A stretch of 5,415 nt of DNA, taken from assembly GCA_021795255.1 (NCBI GenBank), contig JAJYPQ010000307.1, positions 1 to 5,415 of the forward strand, given 5' to 3'. Origin of the DNA: Pseudomonadota bacterium. Lineage in GTDB: Bacteria > Pseudomonadota > Gammaproteobacteria > Acidiferrobacterales > Acidiferrobacteraceae. Shown in pieces: positions 1 to 4,510 of the stretch (the first letter of the stretch is position 1; the number at the start of each line of letters is the position of its first letter). The notes beneath the pieces are model-generated. The model was given only the letters and a program-made list of their open reading frames with translations. It searched no databases and had not been told where the DNA came from. The position numbers were made by a program, and so were the translations under genes.

Positions 1-396
1 GCCGGCGACGACGAGCAGTATGCCGATAAGGCGCGGACTCCCAACCACTTCACGCAGGACAAGGCGCGCCAAAAGGACGGTAAAGACCACCTCGAGGTTC
101 AACAATAAGGCGGCAGATACAGAAGAGGTCCGGGCGAGACCGCTCGTGAACAGGATCGGGGCCACGATCCCGCCGCTCACAAGCGAGAATGCGAATGGTA
201 GCCAGTGGCGTGGAGCAAACTGGATGCGGTGTCCCAGGAGACGGCGCGCCACAATGATCCCGGCAAGCCCGATGCCGCAGCCCAGATAAAACACCGCCGC
301 CAGGGCAAGTGGCGGGAGGTCCCCTAAAAGCGCCTTGCCAAGCGGCACGGTCGCGCCGAATAACACCGCCGCGACCAGCGCAAGACCAATGCCCAT
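1..396 (-). CDS. EamA-family (DMT superfamily) transporter, N-terminal half, cut by the window edge
   Basis: The reading frame runs from an ATG at 396 off the left edge, giving 132 residues with no stop. It is nearly all hydrophobic, with helices at about residues 1-20, 27-50, 65-88, 92-112 and one starting at 121. The layout matches the first EamA repeat of drug/metabolite transporters: an N-terminal FGATVPLGKALL helix, then a fourth helix reading AALLLNLEVVFTVLLA followed by a basic loop and the start of helix five. Family members are usually about 280-300 residues with ten helices, so roughly half is missing. The substrate cannot be predicted; the family exports or imports small metabolites across the inner membrane. 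ATG 396 is the first usable start after an in-frame stop at 466-468. It lacks a clear ribosome-binding site but lies 4 nt after the yip1 stop, which suggests translational coupling. Confidence 0.85.
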   Translation of the reverse strand, partial: MGIGLALVAAVLFGATVPLGKALLGDLPPLALAAVFYLGCGIGLAGIIVARRLLGHRIQFAPRHWLPFAFSLVSGGIVAPILFTSGLARTSSVSAALLLNLEVVFTVLLARLVLREVVGSPRLIGILLVVAG

Positions 397-400
397 GGAC

Positions 401-1012
401 TTAGATGCGGGCTGTGCGCGCAGCCGGCTTGAGGGCGGGCCGCTCTTGATGGGGGGGGCCCTGAGTCAAGCCATGGCGCAGCGCATAGTGCTCGGCGTGG
501 TTCAGAAACACCATCAAAGCGAGTCCCAAGACCGTGAAAACGACCGTGGCCTTGATACGATGGATCCCGTGCACATAGACGCTCGCCATGATCAAAAGGG
601 CAAACCACCAAATGAAGCCGACCAAGGCGAGATACGGGACAAAACCCATGACCGTGGTGATGGGCGAGATCGCGTAACTGTAGGCAAAGGTACGATACGA
701 GGTCTCGTACGACTGAGACGACCCCATCAGCCGCCAGAAGACAAAAAACACGGTGGTCAAAACGAACCCGGACAAAGTCAAGGCGAGCGGCGCCAGCGCC
801 AAGGCGTGGACAGCGAACCTCAAAGCCCCCGCAGGACCGATCACAAAGCCCTGGAAGAACGACAGCAACAGCATATCGAACAGACCGATAACCAGCAAAA
901 ACACGAACGGGGTGCGAAACCCTCCCGATTTGGGCATGGTCTGGAAAAACGACACGGGTCTTAGGATGACGGTCAAAGCCGTATCCCGGATAACCCTCAG
1001 TACCCCCACCAT
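401..1012 (-). CDS. YIP1-family integral membrane protein
   Basis: The product has 203 residues, the usual size for bacterial YIP1 (Pfam PF04893) proteins, whose role is generally unknown. A short cytoplasmic start (VIRDTALTVILRPVSFFQ) leads into about five membrane helices: roughly 34-56, 63-93 (one or two), 108-149 (two) and 155-171. The opening 'RP.SFF..MP..GG...P' before the first helix is typical of the family. The C-terminal tail (about 30 residues) is polar and basic. The frame is open to 1273, but the upstream part is low-complexity, basic and overlaps the preceding gene. Of the starts at 1063, 1030 and 1012, I chose 1012 because a GGGGG stretch lies 5 nt upstream and the family start fits; 1030 remains possible. 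The 88-nt gap to the preceding gene has a TATAAG (1091-1096) that could be a -10 element, without a good -35. A C8 run occurs near the 3' end. Confidence 0.82.
   Translation of the reverse strand: MVGVLRVIRDTALTVILRPVSFFQTMPKSGGFRTPFVFLLVIGLFDMLLLSFFQGFVIGPAGALRFAVHALALAPLALTLSGFVLTTVFFVFWRLMGSSQSYETSYRTFAYSYAISPITTVMGFVPYLALVGFIWWFALLIMASVYVHGIHRIKATVVFTVLGLALMVFLNHAEHYALRHGLTQGPPHQERPALKPAARTARI
451..458 (-). repeat. C8 homopolymer tract inside the 3' end of yip1
   Basis: Eight consecutive G on the plus strand read as C8 in the yip1 coding strand, 16 codons before the yip1 stop. In the yip1 frame they are read GGC CCC CCC CAT. The transporter frame is open from the stop at 466-468, through this tract, to its own ATG at 396. 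Losing one C would therefore place yip1 in frame with the EamA gene. Such tracts are slippage-prone in replication and transcription, and also prone to sequencing error. Confidence 0.9.
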
Positions 1013-1100
1013 GGTGTCCCCCGCCCGCATGCTCCCCACCCCCGTCCGTTCCCGGGCAAGCATACCAGCGCCCGCTAATGGACGGCTAGGCTTATATCGA

Positions 1101-1526
1101 TCAAGGGAAGGGGAAGGGATTGCCTGAGGCCGGCGCGGCCGGCGTTCCCCGAGGCGCCGGGGGGACCCCGAAACTGCCTTGTGCCGAACCGTTATTGTTA
1201 CCGCGAAGAGAACCCTGGGACGAGGCTGGCGGGGTAGTTGCCCCCGCCCCTCCAGAGACCCCACCAAGCCCATTCAAAAGGCTGAGGTCCGCGCTGACCA
1301 ATTGACTGTCCTCGGCCAGGAGTTGGCGTAGCTGTGCGGTCGTGGTCGCCGACTCCAACTGAGCGACCACCGCGTTTTGCGTTTCCAGGTTTGCCCGTAG
1401 CTCGGCGAAGGCCTGCGCAGTGGCGACCTGGGTACTCAAGCCCGACGTCGGCGCCGCAACGGCTACCGGTGCGGCGACCACACCCACAAGGAGCGCCGCT
1501 CGAGCGACCGGGAACCGAGTCGCCAC
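1101..1526 (-). CDS. Short secreted (periplasmic) protein of unknown function with a proline/glycine-rich tail
   Basis: The product has 141 residues if it starts at GTG 1526. That start is favoured by a GAGGGG ribosome-binding site 7 nt upstream and by the signal peptide that begins there: a short basic start (MATRFPVAR), a hydrophobic core (AALLVGVVAAP) and an AVAA cleavage region near residue 25, so it is likely exported by Sec and cut by signal peptidase I. The mature part has one predicted helical segment (about 34-86), rich in Gln, Ala and Leu (AQAFAELRANLETQNAVVAQ), that could form a coiled coil. A disordered Gly, Pro, Ser and Asn tail (about 88-141) follows. I do not recognise a family. 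It begins 16 nt after the Gly/Ser-rich lipoprotein stop, so the two are probably cotranscribed and may act together at the cell envelope. The frame also stays open upstream through the lipoprotein repeats, but that stretch is Arg/Ala-rich shadow sequence. Confidence 0.7.
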   Translation of the reverse strand: MATRFPVARAALLVGVVAAPVAVAAPTSGLSTQVATAQAFAELRANLETQNAVVAQLESATTTAQLRQLLAEDSQLVSADLSLLNGLGGVSGGAGATTPPASSQGSLRGNNNGSAQGSFGVPPAPRGTPAAPASGNPFPFP

Positions 1527-1533
1527 AGGAAAA

Positions 1534-1539
1534 CCCCTC
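1534..1539 (-). promoter_or_regulatory. Ribosome-binding site deciding the GTG start at 1526
   Basis: Minus strand GAGGGG, 7 nt before the GTG. No comparable site precedes the more upstream starts in this frame. It lies just inside the short gap after the lipoprotein stop codon (1543-1545). Confidence 0.7.
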
Positions 1540-1542
1540 GGC

Positions 1543-1818
1543 CTAGCTGCCGCTGCCCGAACCGGCGCCGGATCCACCCGCCCCGCCACCGCCTGCCCCG
1601 GATCCGCCGCTGCCCGAACCGCCGCCACTCGCCCCGGAGCCGCCGCTGTCCGAACCGCCGCCTGCGCTACCTGAGCCACCACCCGCGGTGCCCGAAGAAG
1701 AACTGGTATTGCCGGAGCCTGCACTCGAACCGCTATTTCCGCTGGCCTTATGGTGGCAGGCCGTCAACATGGTCATGAGAAGCAAGGAACTACCCACCGC
1801 TACGAATTGTTTTCTCAT
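1543..1818 (-). CDS. Small Gly/Ser-rich lipoprotein
   Basis: The product has 91 residues. It begins with a classic lipoprotein signal peptide: basic start (MRKQ), hydrophobic core (FVAVGSSLLLMTM) and lipobox LTAC with the lipidated Cys at residue 21. This predicts processing by Lgt, signal peptidase II and perhaps Lnt, and anchoring to a membrane. After CHHKAS the rest is almost only Gly, Ser and Ala with occasional Asn, Thr and Asp, a flexible linker-like chain with no folded domain. The start at ATG 1818 is set by AAGGAG 5 nt upstream; a GTG two codons earlier overlaps that site. No function can be assigned. A tethered spacer or surface-exposed tail is an inference. The stop lies 16 nt before the next secreted protein. 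The 105 nt upstream, after leuA, contain a perfect palindrome that could hold its control site. Confidence 0.78.
   Translation of the reverse strand: MRKQFVAVGSSLLLMTMLTACHHKASGNSGSSAGSGNTSSSSGTAGGGSGSAGGGSDSGGSGASGGGSGSGGSGAGGGGAGGSGAGSGSGS
1551..1690 (-). repeat. Degenerate GC-rich short repeats coding for Gly/Ser runs
   Basis: Near-repeats of GGCGGTTCGG-like units (minus strand) encode GGSGSGG and related runs in the lipoprotein. On the plus strand the clearest copies share CCGAACCGCCGCC at about 1614-1626 and 1650-1662. All three minus-strand frames are stop-poor here, which explains the overlapping long open frames. Such DNA readily changes length by slippage. Confidence 0.65.
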
Positions 1819-1823
1819 GCGCA

Positions 1824-1829
1824 CTCCTT
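1824..1829 (-). promoter_or_regulatory. Ribosome-binding site deciding the lipoprotein start at 1818
   Basis: Minus strand AAGGAG, 5 nt before ATG 1818. The alternative GTG at 1824-1822 overlaps this site, so it cannot be the start served by it. Confidence 0.8.
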
Positions 1830-1881
1830 GTAAATTGGGTTAAGAAGACCGGGCAACGATACCAAGATATTTAAGAGGTCG

Positions 1882-1894
1882 CATAAGACTTATG
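1882..1894. promoter_or_regulatory. Perfect short palindrome CATAAGACTTATG, possible operator
   Basis: Two 6-bp arms (CATAAG and CTTATG) flank one central base in the 105-nt gap between the leuA stop and the lipoprotein start, about 64 nt before the latter. It is AT-rich in a GC-rich setting and has no T-run after it, so a protein-binding site is more likely than a terminator. I could not identify a convincing -35/-10 pair beside it. Confidence 0.35.
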
Positions 1895-1923
1895 GCAGAC
1901 TGCGCATGGCTCAGCCGTGCGGA

Positions 1924-3609
1924 CTAGGCGCTTTGGACGCAGTCAGAATCCCGCACCCGGGCGTCGCAAGACGCAAAGGCCCGCACGAGCGCAATCAAAG
2001 ACGCCGTCACGATGCTGCTGTGGATTCCGACCCCGAACACCGAAGGCCCGCCCACCGATGGCTCAATCTCCAGGACCGCCAAGGCCTTCGATGCCGAGCC
2101 TTGTCCGACAGAGCGTTCTTCGTAATGGCGCAAGCGCACCGCGACGGGTAGGGCATGGACTGCGGCATCGAGCGGGCCGTTGCCGTAACCCTCGTAACAC
2201 ACGGCCTGACCATCCCTTTCAAGATGCAGGCGCACCCGATGCCGAGAGGTCTCCCGATCCTCGCTCAATTCATGGCGTCGATACCTTATGCTCTTTCGGT
2301 CTCTGAGATACTCATCGTGAAAAAGAGCGCCTATTTGCTCGGGCGTCATCTCCGCACCCGTGCTATCGGTCACGGCCTGAATCATGCGACTAAAGACGAT
2401 GAGCAGGGCGCGCGGTAGGACTATCCCATAGTGGGTCTCGAGGATATAGGCGATCCCGCCCTTGCCCGACTGACTGTTCACGCGAACCACTGCCTCGTAG
2501 CTTCGTCCGACACATCGAGGATCGAGCGGAAGATACGGCACATTCCAAAACGCCCCGTCCTCTTGGGCGGCGAATCCCTTCCTTATCGCGTCCTGATGCG
2601 ACCCGGAGAAGGCCGTATAAACGAGTTCGCCCACATACGGGTGCCGCGGGCTTATCGGCAAACGCGTACACTCGGAGGCGATACGCGCTACGTCATCCAG
2701 GCGCGAAAAATCCAACCGCGGCGAAATACCCTGGGTATAAAGGTTCAAGGCGAGCGTCACCAGATCCACGTTCCCCGTCCGTTCGCCGTTACCGAACAAA
2801 CAGCCCTCGACGCGCTCGGCTCCGGCCATGAGCGCCAATTCCGCCGCCGCCACCGCAGTCCCCCTATCGTTATGGGGGTGAACACTGAGGGTGATCGCCG
2901 GGCGTCTGCTAAGATGCCTATGCATCCATTCCACCTGATCGGCGAAGACGTTGGGCGTCGACATCTCCACGGTCGCCGGCAAATTGATGATCACCTGATC
3001 ATCCTCGACCGGGCCCCAGGCCGCGACCACGGCGTCACACACGGCGCGCGCGAATTCCAATTCCGCTCCGCTAAAGGCCTCGGGGCTATACTGCAAAACC
3101 CATTGCGTTTCAGGCTGCGCCTTAGTGAGCGCTTTTACATAGAGCACGCTTTCTTGCGCCATGGCGAGCACTGCCGCCTTATCCCGGCGAAAGACGATAT
3201 CCCGAAACACCGGGGAAATGGCGTTGTAGACGTGCACGATGGCCCGCCTCGCGCCACGGAGCGCTGCGATCGTGGTGGCGATGAGATCTGTCCGGGCCGG
3301 CGTCAAGACCCCTATCGTCACATCCGGCGGCACGAGCCCGTCTTCGATAAGCGTGCGCACGAAATCGAAATCCGTTTGCGATGCGGACGGGAAACCGACC
3401 TCGATCTCCTTGAATCCGATGGTGCAGAGCAAGGCAAACAGGTCGCGCTTGCGTGCCACGCTCATAGGCTCGAAAAGCGCCTGGTTACCGTCCCGCAGAT
3501 CGGTGCTGAGCCAAACGGGCGGCGCTTGCAGGACACGTGACGGCCACGTGCGGTCGGGAAGGTCTACGGCCGGGAACGGCCGGTATTTAGAATGCGGCTC
3601 TTTAAGCAT
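1924..3609 (-). CDS. leuA: 2-isopropylmalate synthase, long (LeuA2) type
   Basis: This cytoplasmic enzyme condenses acetyl-CoA with 2-oxoisovalerate to 2-isopropylmalate, the first committed step of leucine synthesis. The product has 561 residues, matching the long LeuA2 branch (about 550-570). The HMGL-type TIM barrel carries DLRDGNQ (37-43, catalytic Arg39 and metal-binding Asp40), HPHNDRG (244-250, metal-binding His244 and His246) and GNGERTGN (273-280). The C-terminal domain (about 440-561), with GNGPLDAAVHAL near 477-488, is the usual leucine feedback domain, so allosteric inhibition by leucine is expected. All key residues are present. The start at 3609 is supported by GGAG 8 nt upstream and by the family-typical opening (PHSKYRPFPAVDLPDRTWPS); an in-frame ATG at 3702 would add 31 unrelated residues and lacks a ribosome-binding site. 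No other leu gene is adjacent. A possible regulated leader lies upstream at 3665-3898. Confidence 0.97.
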   Translation of the reverse strand: MLKEPHSKYRPFPAVDLPDRTWPSRVLQAPPVWLSTDLRDGNQALFEPMSVARKRDLFALLCTIGFKEIEVGFPSASQTDFDFVRTLIEDGLVPPDVTIGVLTPARTDLIATTIAALRGARRAIVHVYNAISPVFRDIVFRRDKAAVLAMAQESVLYVKALTKAQPETQWVLQYSPEAFSGAELEFARAVCDAVVAAWGPVEDDQVIINLPATVEMSTPNVFADQVEWMHRHLSRRPAITLSVHPHNDRGTAVAAAELALMAGAERVEGCLFGNGERTGNVDLVTLALNLYTQGISPRLDFSRLDDVARIASECTRLPISPRHPYVGELVYTAFSGSHQDAIRKGFAAQEDGAFWNVPYLPLDPRCVGRSYEAVVRVNSQSGKGGIAYILETHYGIVLPRALLIVFSRMIQAVTDSTGAEMTPEQIGALFHDEYLRDRKSIRYRRHELSEDRETSRHRVRLHLERDGQAVCYEGYGNGPLDAAVHALPVAVRLRHYEERSVGQGSASKALAVLEIEPSVGGPSVFGVGIHSSIVTASLIALVRAFASCDARVRDSDCVQSA

Positions 3610-3617
3610 GCGCGTGT

Positions 3618-3621
3618 CTCC
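3618..3621 (-). promoter_or_regulatory. Ribosome-binding site deciding the leuA start at 3609
   Basis: Minus strand GGAG, 8 nt before ATG 3609. The alternative in-frame ATG at 3702 has no purine-rich site upstream and its first codons lie inside the 3665-3696 inverted repeat. Confidence 0.7.
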
Positions 3622-3664
3622 GAGGAACGAGTCCGAAATGACCACGGCCGTGGCTTCGGCCATT

Positions 3665-3696
3665 CTGTTGGGCAACCATCGTTCGCGGCCCAACAG
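3665..3696 (-). promoter_or_regulatory. 9-bp hairpin in the leuA leader
   Basis: Perfect arms CTGTTGGGC (3665-3673) and GCCCAACAG (3688-3696) enclose a 14-nt loop. In the leuA transcript it sits about 55-87 nt before the start codon. No U-run follows on the minus strand, so it is not itself an intrinsic terminator. A second small stem (GGCCG/CGGCC around 3645-3660) lies between it and leuA. It could be a pause or antiterminator element, or an RNA-stability hairpin. Confidence 0.5.
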
Positions 3697-3794
3697 GCGC
3701 ATCGCAGTCGCAACAAACGCTCAGAGCGGGATGTCCGCACGGCGCACCTCAATATGTGTGGTAAGCGAAAAACCAAAAGACACAACACGAAAAA

Positions 3795-3863
3795 CTACAG
3801 CGCGGGAAACCCTGGCAGTCGCCCGTGGAGAGGAAGAATGAATAACGATGATGTGTGACTCAT
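3795..3863 (-). CDS. Possible leuA leader peptide (22 codons, five leucines)
   Basis: A 22-codon frame starts at ATG 3863, essentially at the predicted transcription start of the promoter at 3870-3898, so translation would be leaderless. The peptide begins MSHTSSLFILPLHGRL and has Leu at positions 7, 10, 12, 16 and 22, read by TTA, CTT, CTC, CTG and CTG. It ends at TAG, followed at once by a run of five T. Leucine-coding leader peptides control leu operons by attenuation in enterobacteria, where several Leu codons stand in tandem; that run is absent here and there is no Shine-Dalgarno site. It could be a fortuitous frame. The case rests on position (promoter, short frame, hairpin, leuA) rather than on the peptide alone. 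Confidence 0.3.
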   Translation of the reverse strand: MSHTSSLFILPLHGRLPGFPAL

Positions 3864-3869
3864 AATGCC

Positions 3870-3898
3870 ATGATCACGAGGATGCACTTGTTTGTCAA
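3870..3898 (-). promoter_or_regulatory. Sigma70-like promoter for leuA
   Basis: On the minus strand a perfect TTGACA (3898-3893) is followed after 17 bp by GATCAT (3875-3870, four of six matches to TATAAT). It points to leuA, lies about 90 nt downstream of the terminator at 3990-4034 and predicts a start near 3863, giving a leader of about 255 nt. Confidence 0.6.
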
Positions 3899-3989
3899 GA
3901 GGGACCGGCCCGCGCCTCTTGCTAGGCGAGATCCGGCCCAGGGCCAATCTCGCCGCCCCCACCCCCGAGCCCTGGAGGCCACGCCCCCT

Positions 3990-4034
3990 AAAAACGAAAC
4001 CCGTGGAATGCGCTGGTTGGTCGCTCTCCACGGG
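3990..4034 (-). terminator. Rho-independent terminator, minus strand
   Basis: On the minus strand an 8-bp perfect stem (CCCGTGGA at 4034-4027 with TCCACGGG at 4007-4000) closes a 19-nt loop that can form an extra GCG/CGC stem. TTTCGTTTTT follows directly (3999-3990). This is a textbook intrinsic terminator. It ends a transcript coming from the small ORF at 4150-4221 or from an RNA gene here, and insulates the leuA promoter. Confidence 0.82.
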
Positions 4035-4142
4035 CCGCAATTTCCACCCCTTTGTCGCCAATACTTCTTCCCTTCAGGCGCTCCACATAGTCCATCCTCA
4101 CGACTTGGACTACTTCCCCTCCGCTCGAAGCAGAGTTTCTTG
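3990..4142 (-). ncRNA. Candidate structured RNA (3' UTR or small RNA) ending in the terminator
   Basis: Read on the minus strand, this stretch without a gene folds into a chain of hairpins. The first is CTCTGC/GCGGAG (4135-4130 with 4124-4119, one G-U pair) with a TTCGA loop. Next comes GGGGAAG, then a 7-bp stem TAGTCCA/TGGACTA (4112-4106 with 4094-4088) whose loop contains GTGA, a GNRA-type tetraloop. A weaker CGCC/GGCG stem (4080-4077 with 4059-4056) and the intrinsic terminator follow. It begins only a few nt after the 23-codon ORF, so it may be that gene's 3' UTR, a processed small RNA, or an independent RNA. I compared it from memory with common riboswitches, 6S, SRP and RNase P RNA and saw no match. 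Confidence 0.45.
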
Positions 4143-4149
4143 TTATCAC

Positions 4150-4221
4150 CTAGTCCGCATACCAAATGGCAACCGCCATGACCCATCCTGCTACAGCAAT
4201 CTCTACGAGCGCAAACGGCAT
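4150..4221 (-). CDS. 23-residue single-helix membrane peptide
   Basis: ATG 4221 to TAG at 4150-4152 encodes 23 residues. The middle, VEIAVAGWVMAVAIWY, is a hydrophobic helix long enough to cross or dip into a membrane, with acidic residues on both sides (Glu7 and the final Asp23). A GAGGAG ribosome-binding site precedes the ATG by 10 nt, and an intrinsic terminator lies about 115 nt downstream, so it looks like a small free-standing transcription unit. Its size is like that of small accessory subunits such as CydX or KdpF, but the sequence does not resemble either as I know them and no partner operon is adjacent. A regulator of a membrane complex or a toxic peptide are only possibilities. Chance occurrence cannot be excluded for a frame this short. 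Confidence 0.5.
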   Translation of the reverse strand: MPFALVEIAVAGWVMAVAIWYAD

Positions 4222-4231
4222 AAGATCACAT

Positions 4232-4237
4232 CTCCTC
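4232..4237 (-). promoter_or_regulatory. Ribosome-binding site for the 23-residue peptide
   Basis: Minus strand GAGGAG, 10 nt before ATG 4221. It is the strongest Shine-Dalgarno match in the intergenic region and the main reason to believe the short ORF. An ATG-TGA pair lies directly after it and would give only one codon. Confidence 0.55.
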
Positions 4238-4252
4238 ATCTGGTCATGAGAA

Positions 4253-4276
4253 CGACCCCGAAGAAATCAGGGGTCG
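4253..4276 (-). promoter_or_regulatory. 7-bp hairpin upstream of the small ORF
   Basis: Perfect arms CGACCCC (4253-4259) and GGGGTCG (4270-4276) enclose a 10-nt loop, ending about 16 nt before the GAGGAG site on the minus strand. Only TTCTC follows on that strand, so termination would be weak. It could be a leader structure controlling access to the ribosome-binding site, or a terminator for something upstream. Confidence 0.45.
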
Positions 4277-4329
4277 CCTCGCTCACAACAGACCCACTCC
4301 TTGGTTCCCCGCTATTCGTTTCTTTTCGC

Positions 4330-4379
4330 CGTGAGCTTTACCCTCACTGTAGACCGGGGGAAAGGCCCTAGGGCTCACG
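4330..4379. repeat. Long-range inverted repeat with an internal palindrome
   Basis: CGTGAGC (4330-4336) and GCTCACG (4373-4379) can pair around 36 nt. Inside and overlapping the second arm is the palindrome GCCCTAGGGC (4365-4374), so two folds are mutually exclusive. A 9-bp direct repeat, TGAGCTTTA, occurs at 4332-4340 and 4386-4394. On the plus strand the stem is followed by TCTTTCT, a poor terminator tail. In a minus-strand transcript it would lie in the 5' leader of the small ORF. Confidence 0.4.
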
Positions 4380-4393
4380 TCTTTCTGAGCTTT

Positions 4394-4423
4394 AGTGTAT
4401 CTAGCTCATGCGAATAAAGTCTA
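4394..4423 (-). promoter_or_regulatory. Weak candidate promoter for the small ORF/RNA unit
   Basis: On the minus strand TAGACT (4423-4418, four of six) is followed after 18 bp by TACACT (4399-4394, four of six). The AT-rich block at 4455-4512 lies just upstream and could act as an UP-like element. A transcript from here would start near 4387 and run about 400 nt to the terminator at 3990. Confidence 0.25.
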
Positions 4424-4491
4424 TGGAATTTTGGTCATACGGAAACGCTTTCACCCTAATATTTAAGATGAATTCGTTTTTAATTATTATC

Positions 4492-4510
4492 TAATATAAT
4501 GGTTATATTA
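4492..4510. promoter_or_regulatory. Perfect AT-rich palindrome overlapping a consensus -10 box
   Basis: TAATATAA (4492-4499) and TTATATTA (4503-4510) are exact inverted arms around TGG. The plus strand contains an exact TATAAT at 4495-4500; no good -35 lies 16-18 bp upstream (nearest TTCGTT at 4473-4478). The symmetry and position suggest an operator for a dimeric repressor covering a plus-strand promoter. It sits in a sharply AT-rich island (about 4455-4512) in otherwise GC-rich DNA. Confidence 0.5.

Noticed and set aside
335..964. 209-codon open frame on the plus strand
   Set aside because: It is antisense to yip1, very polar (Gln, Arg, His, Asp), and has no ribosome-binding site or domain.
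1013..1273. Upstream extension of the yip1 frame to 1273
   Set aside because: It is Arg/Pro/Gly-rich low-complexity sequence overlapping the secreted-protein gene, with no family similarity.
2431..3540. 369-codon open frame on the plus strand
   Set aside because: It lies wholly opposite leuA, is rich in Arg and His as expected for an antisense shadow, and shows no domain.
3610..3702. In-frame N-terminal extension of leuA from ATG 3702
   Set aside because: The extra 31 residues do not resemble the family start, there is no ribosome-binding site, and the codons lie in the leader hairpin. ATG 3609 has a well-placed GGAG.
4119..4135. GGGGAAGTAG after the first hairpin of the structured RNA as the conserved start of a yybP-ykoY manganese riboswitch
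   Set aside because: Only the short GGGGA-GTAG-like string agrees; the other conserved elements are absent and no metal-transporter gene follows.
4270..4330. GCGGGGAACCAAGGAG-like stretch on the minus strand as part of a c-di-AMP (ydaO) riboswitch
   Set aside because: The resemblance is limited to one motif; the expected conserved 3' part is not found and the downstream gene is not typical of that class.
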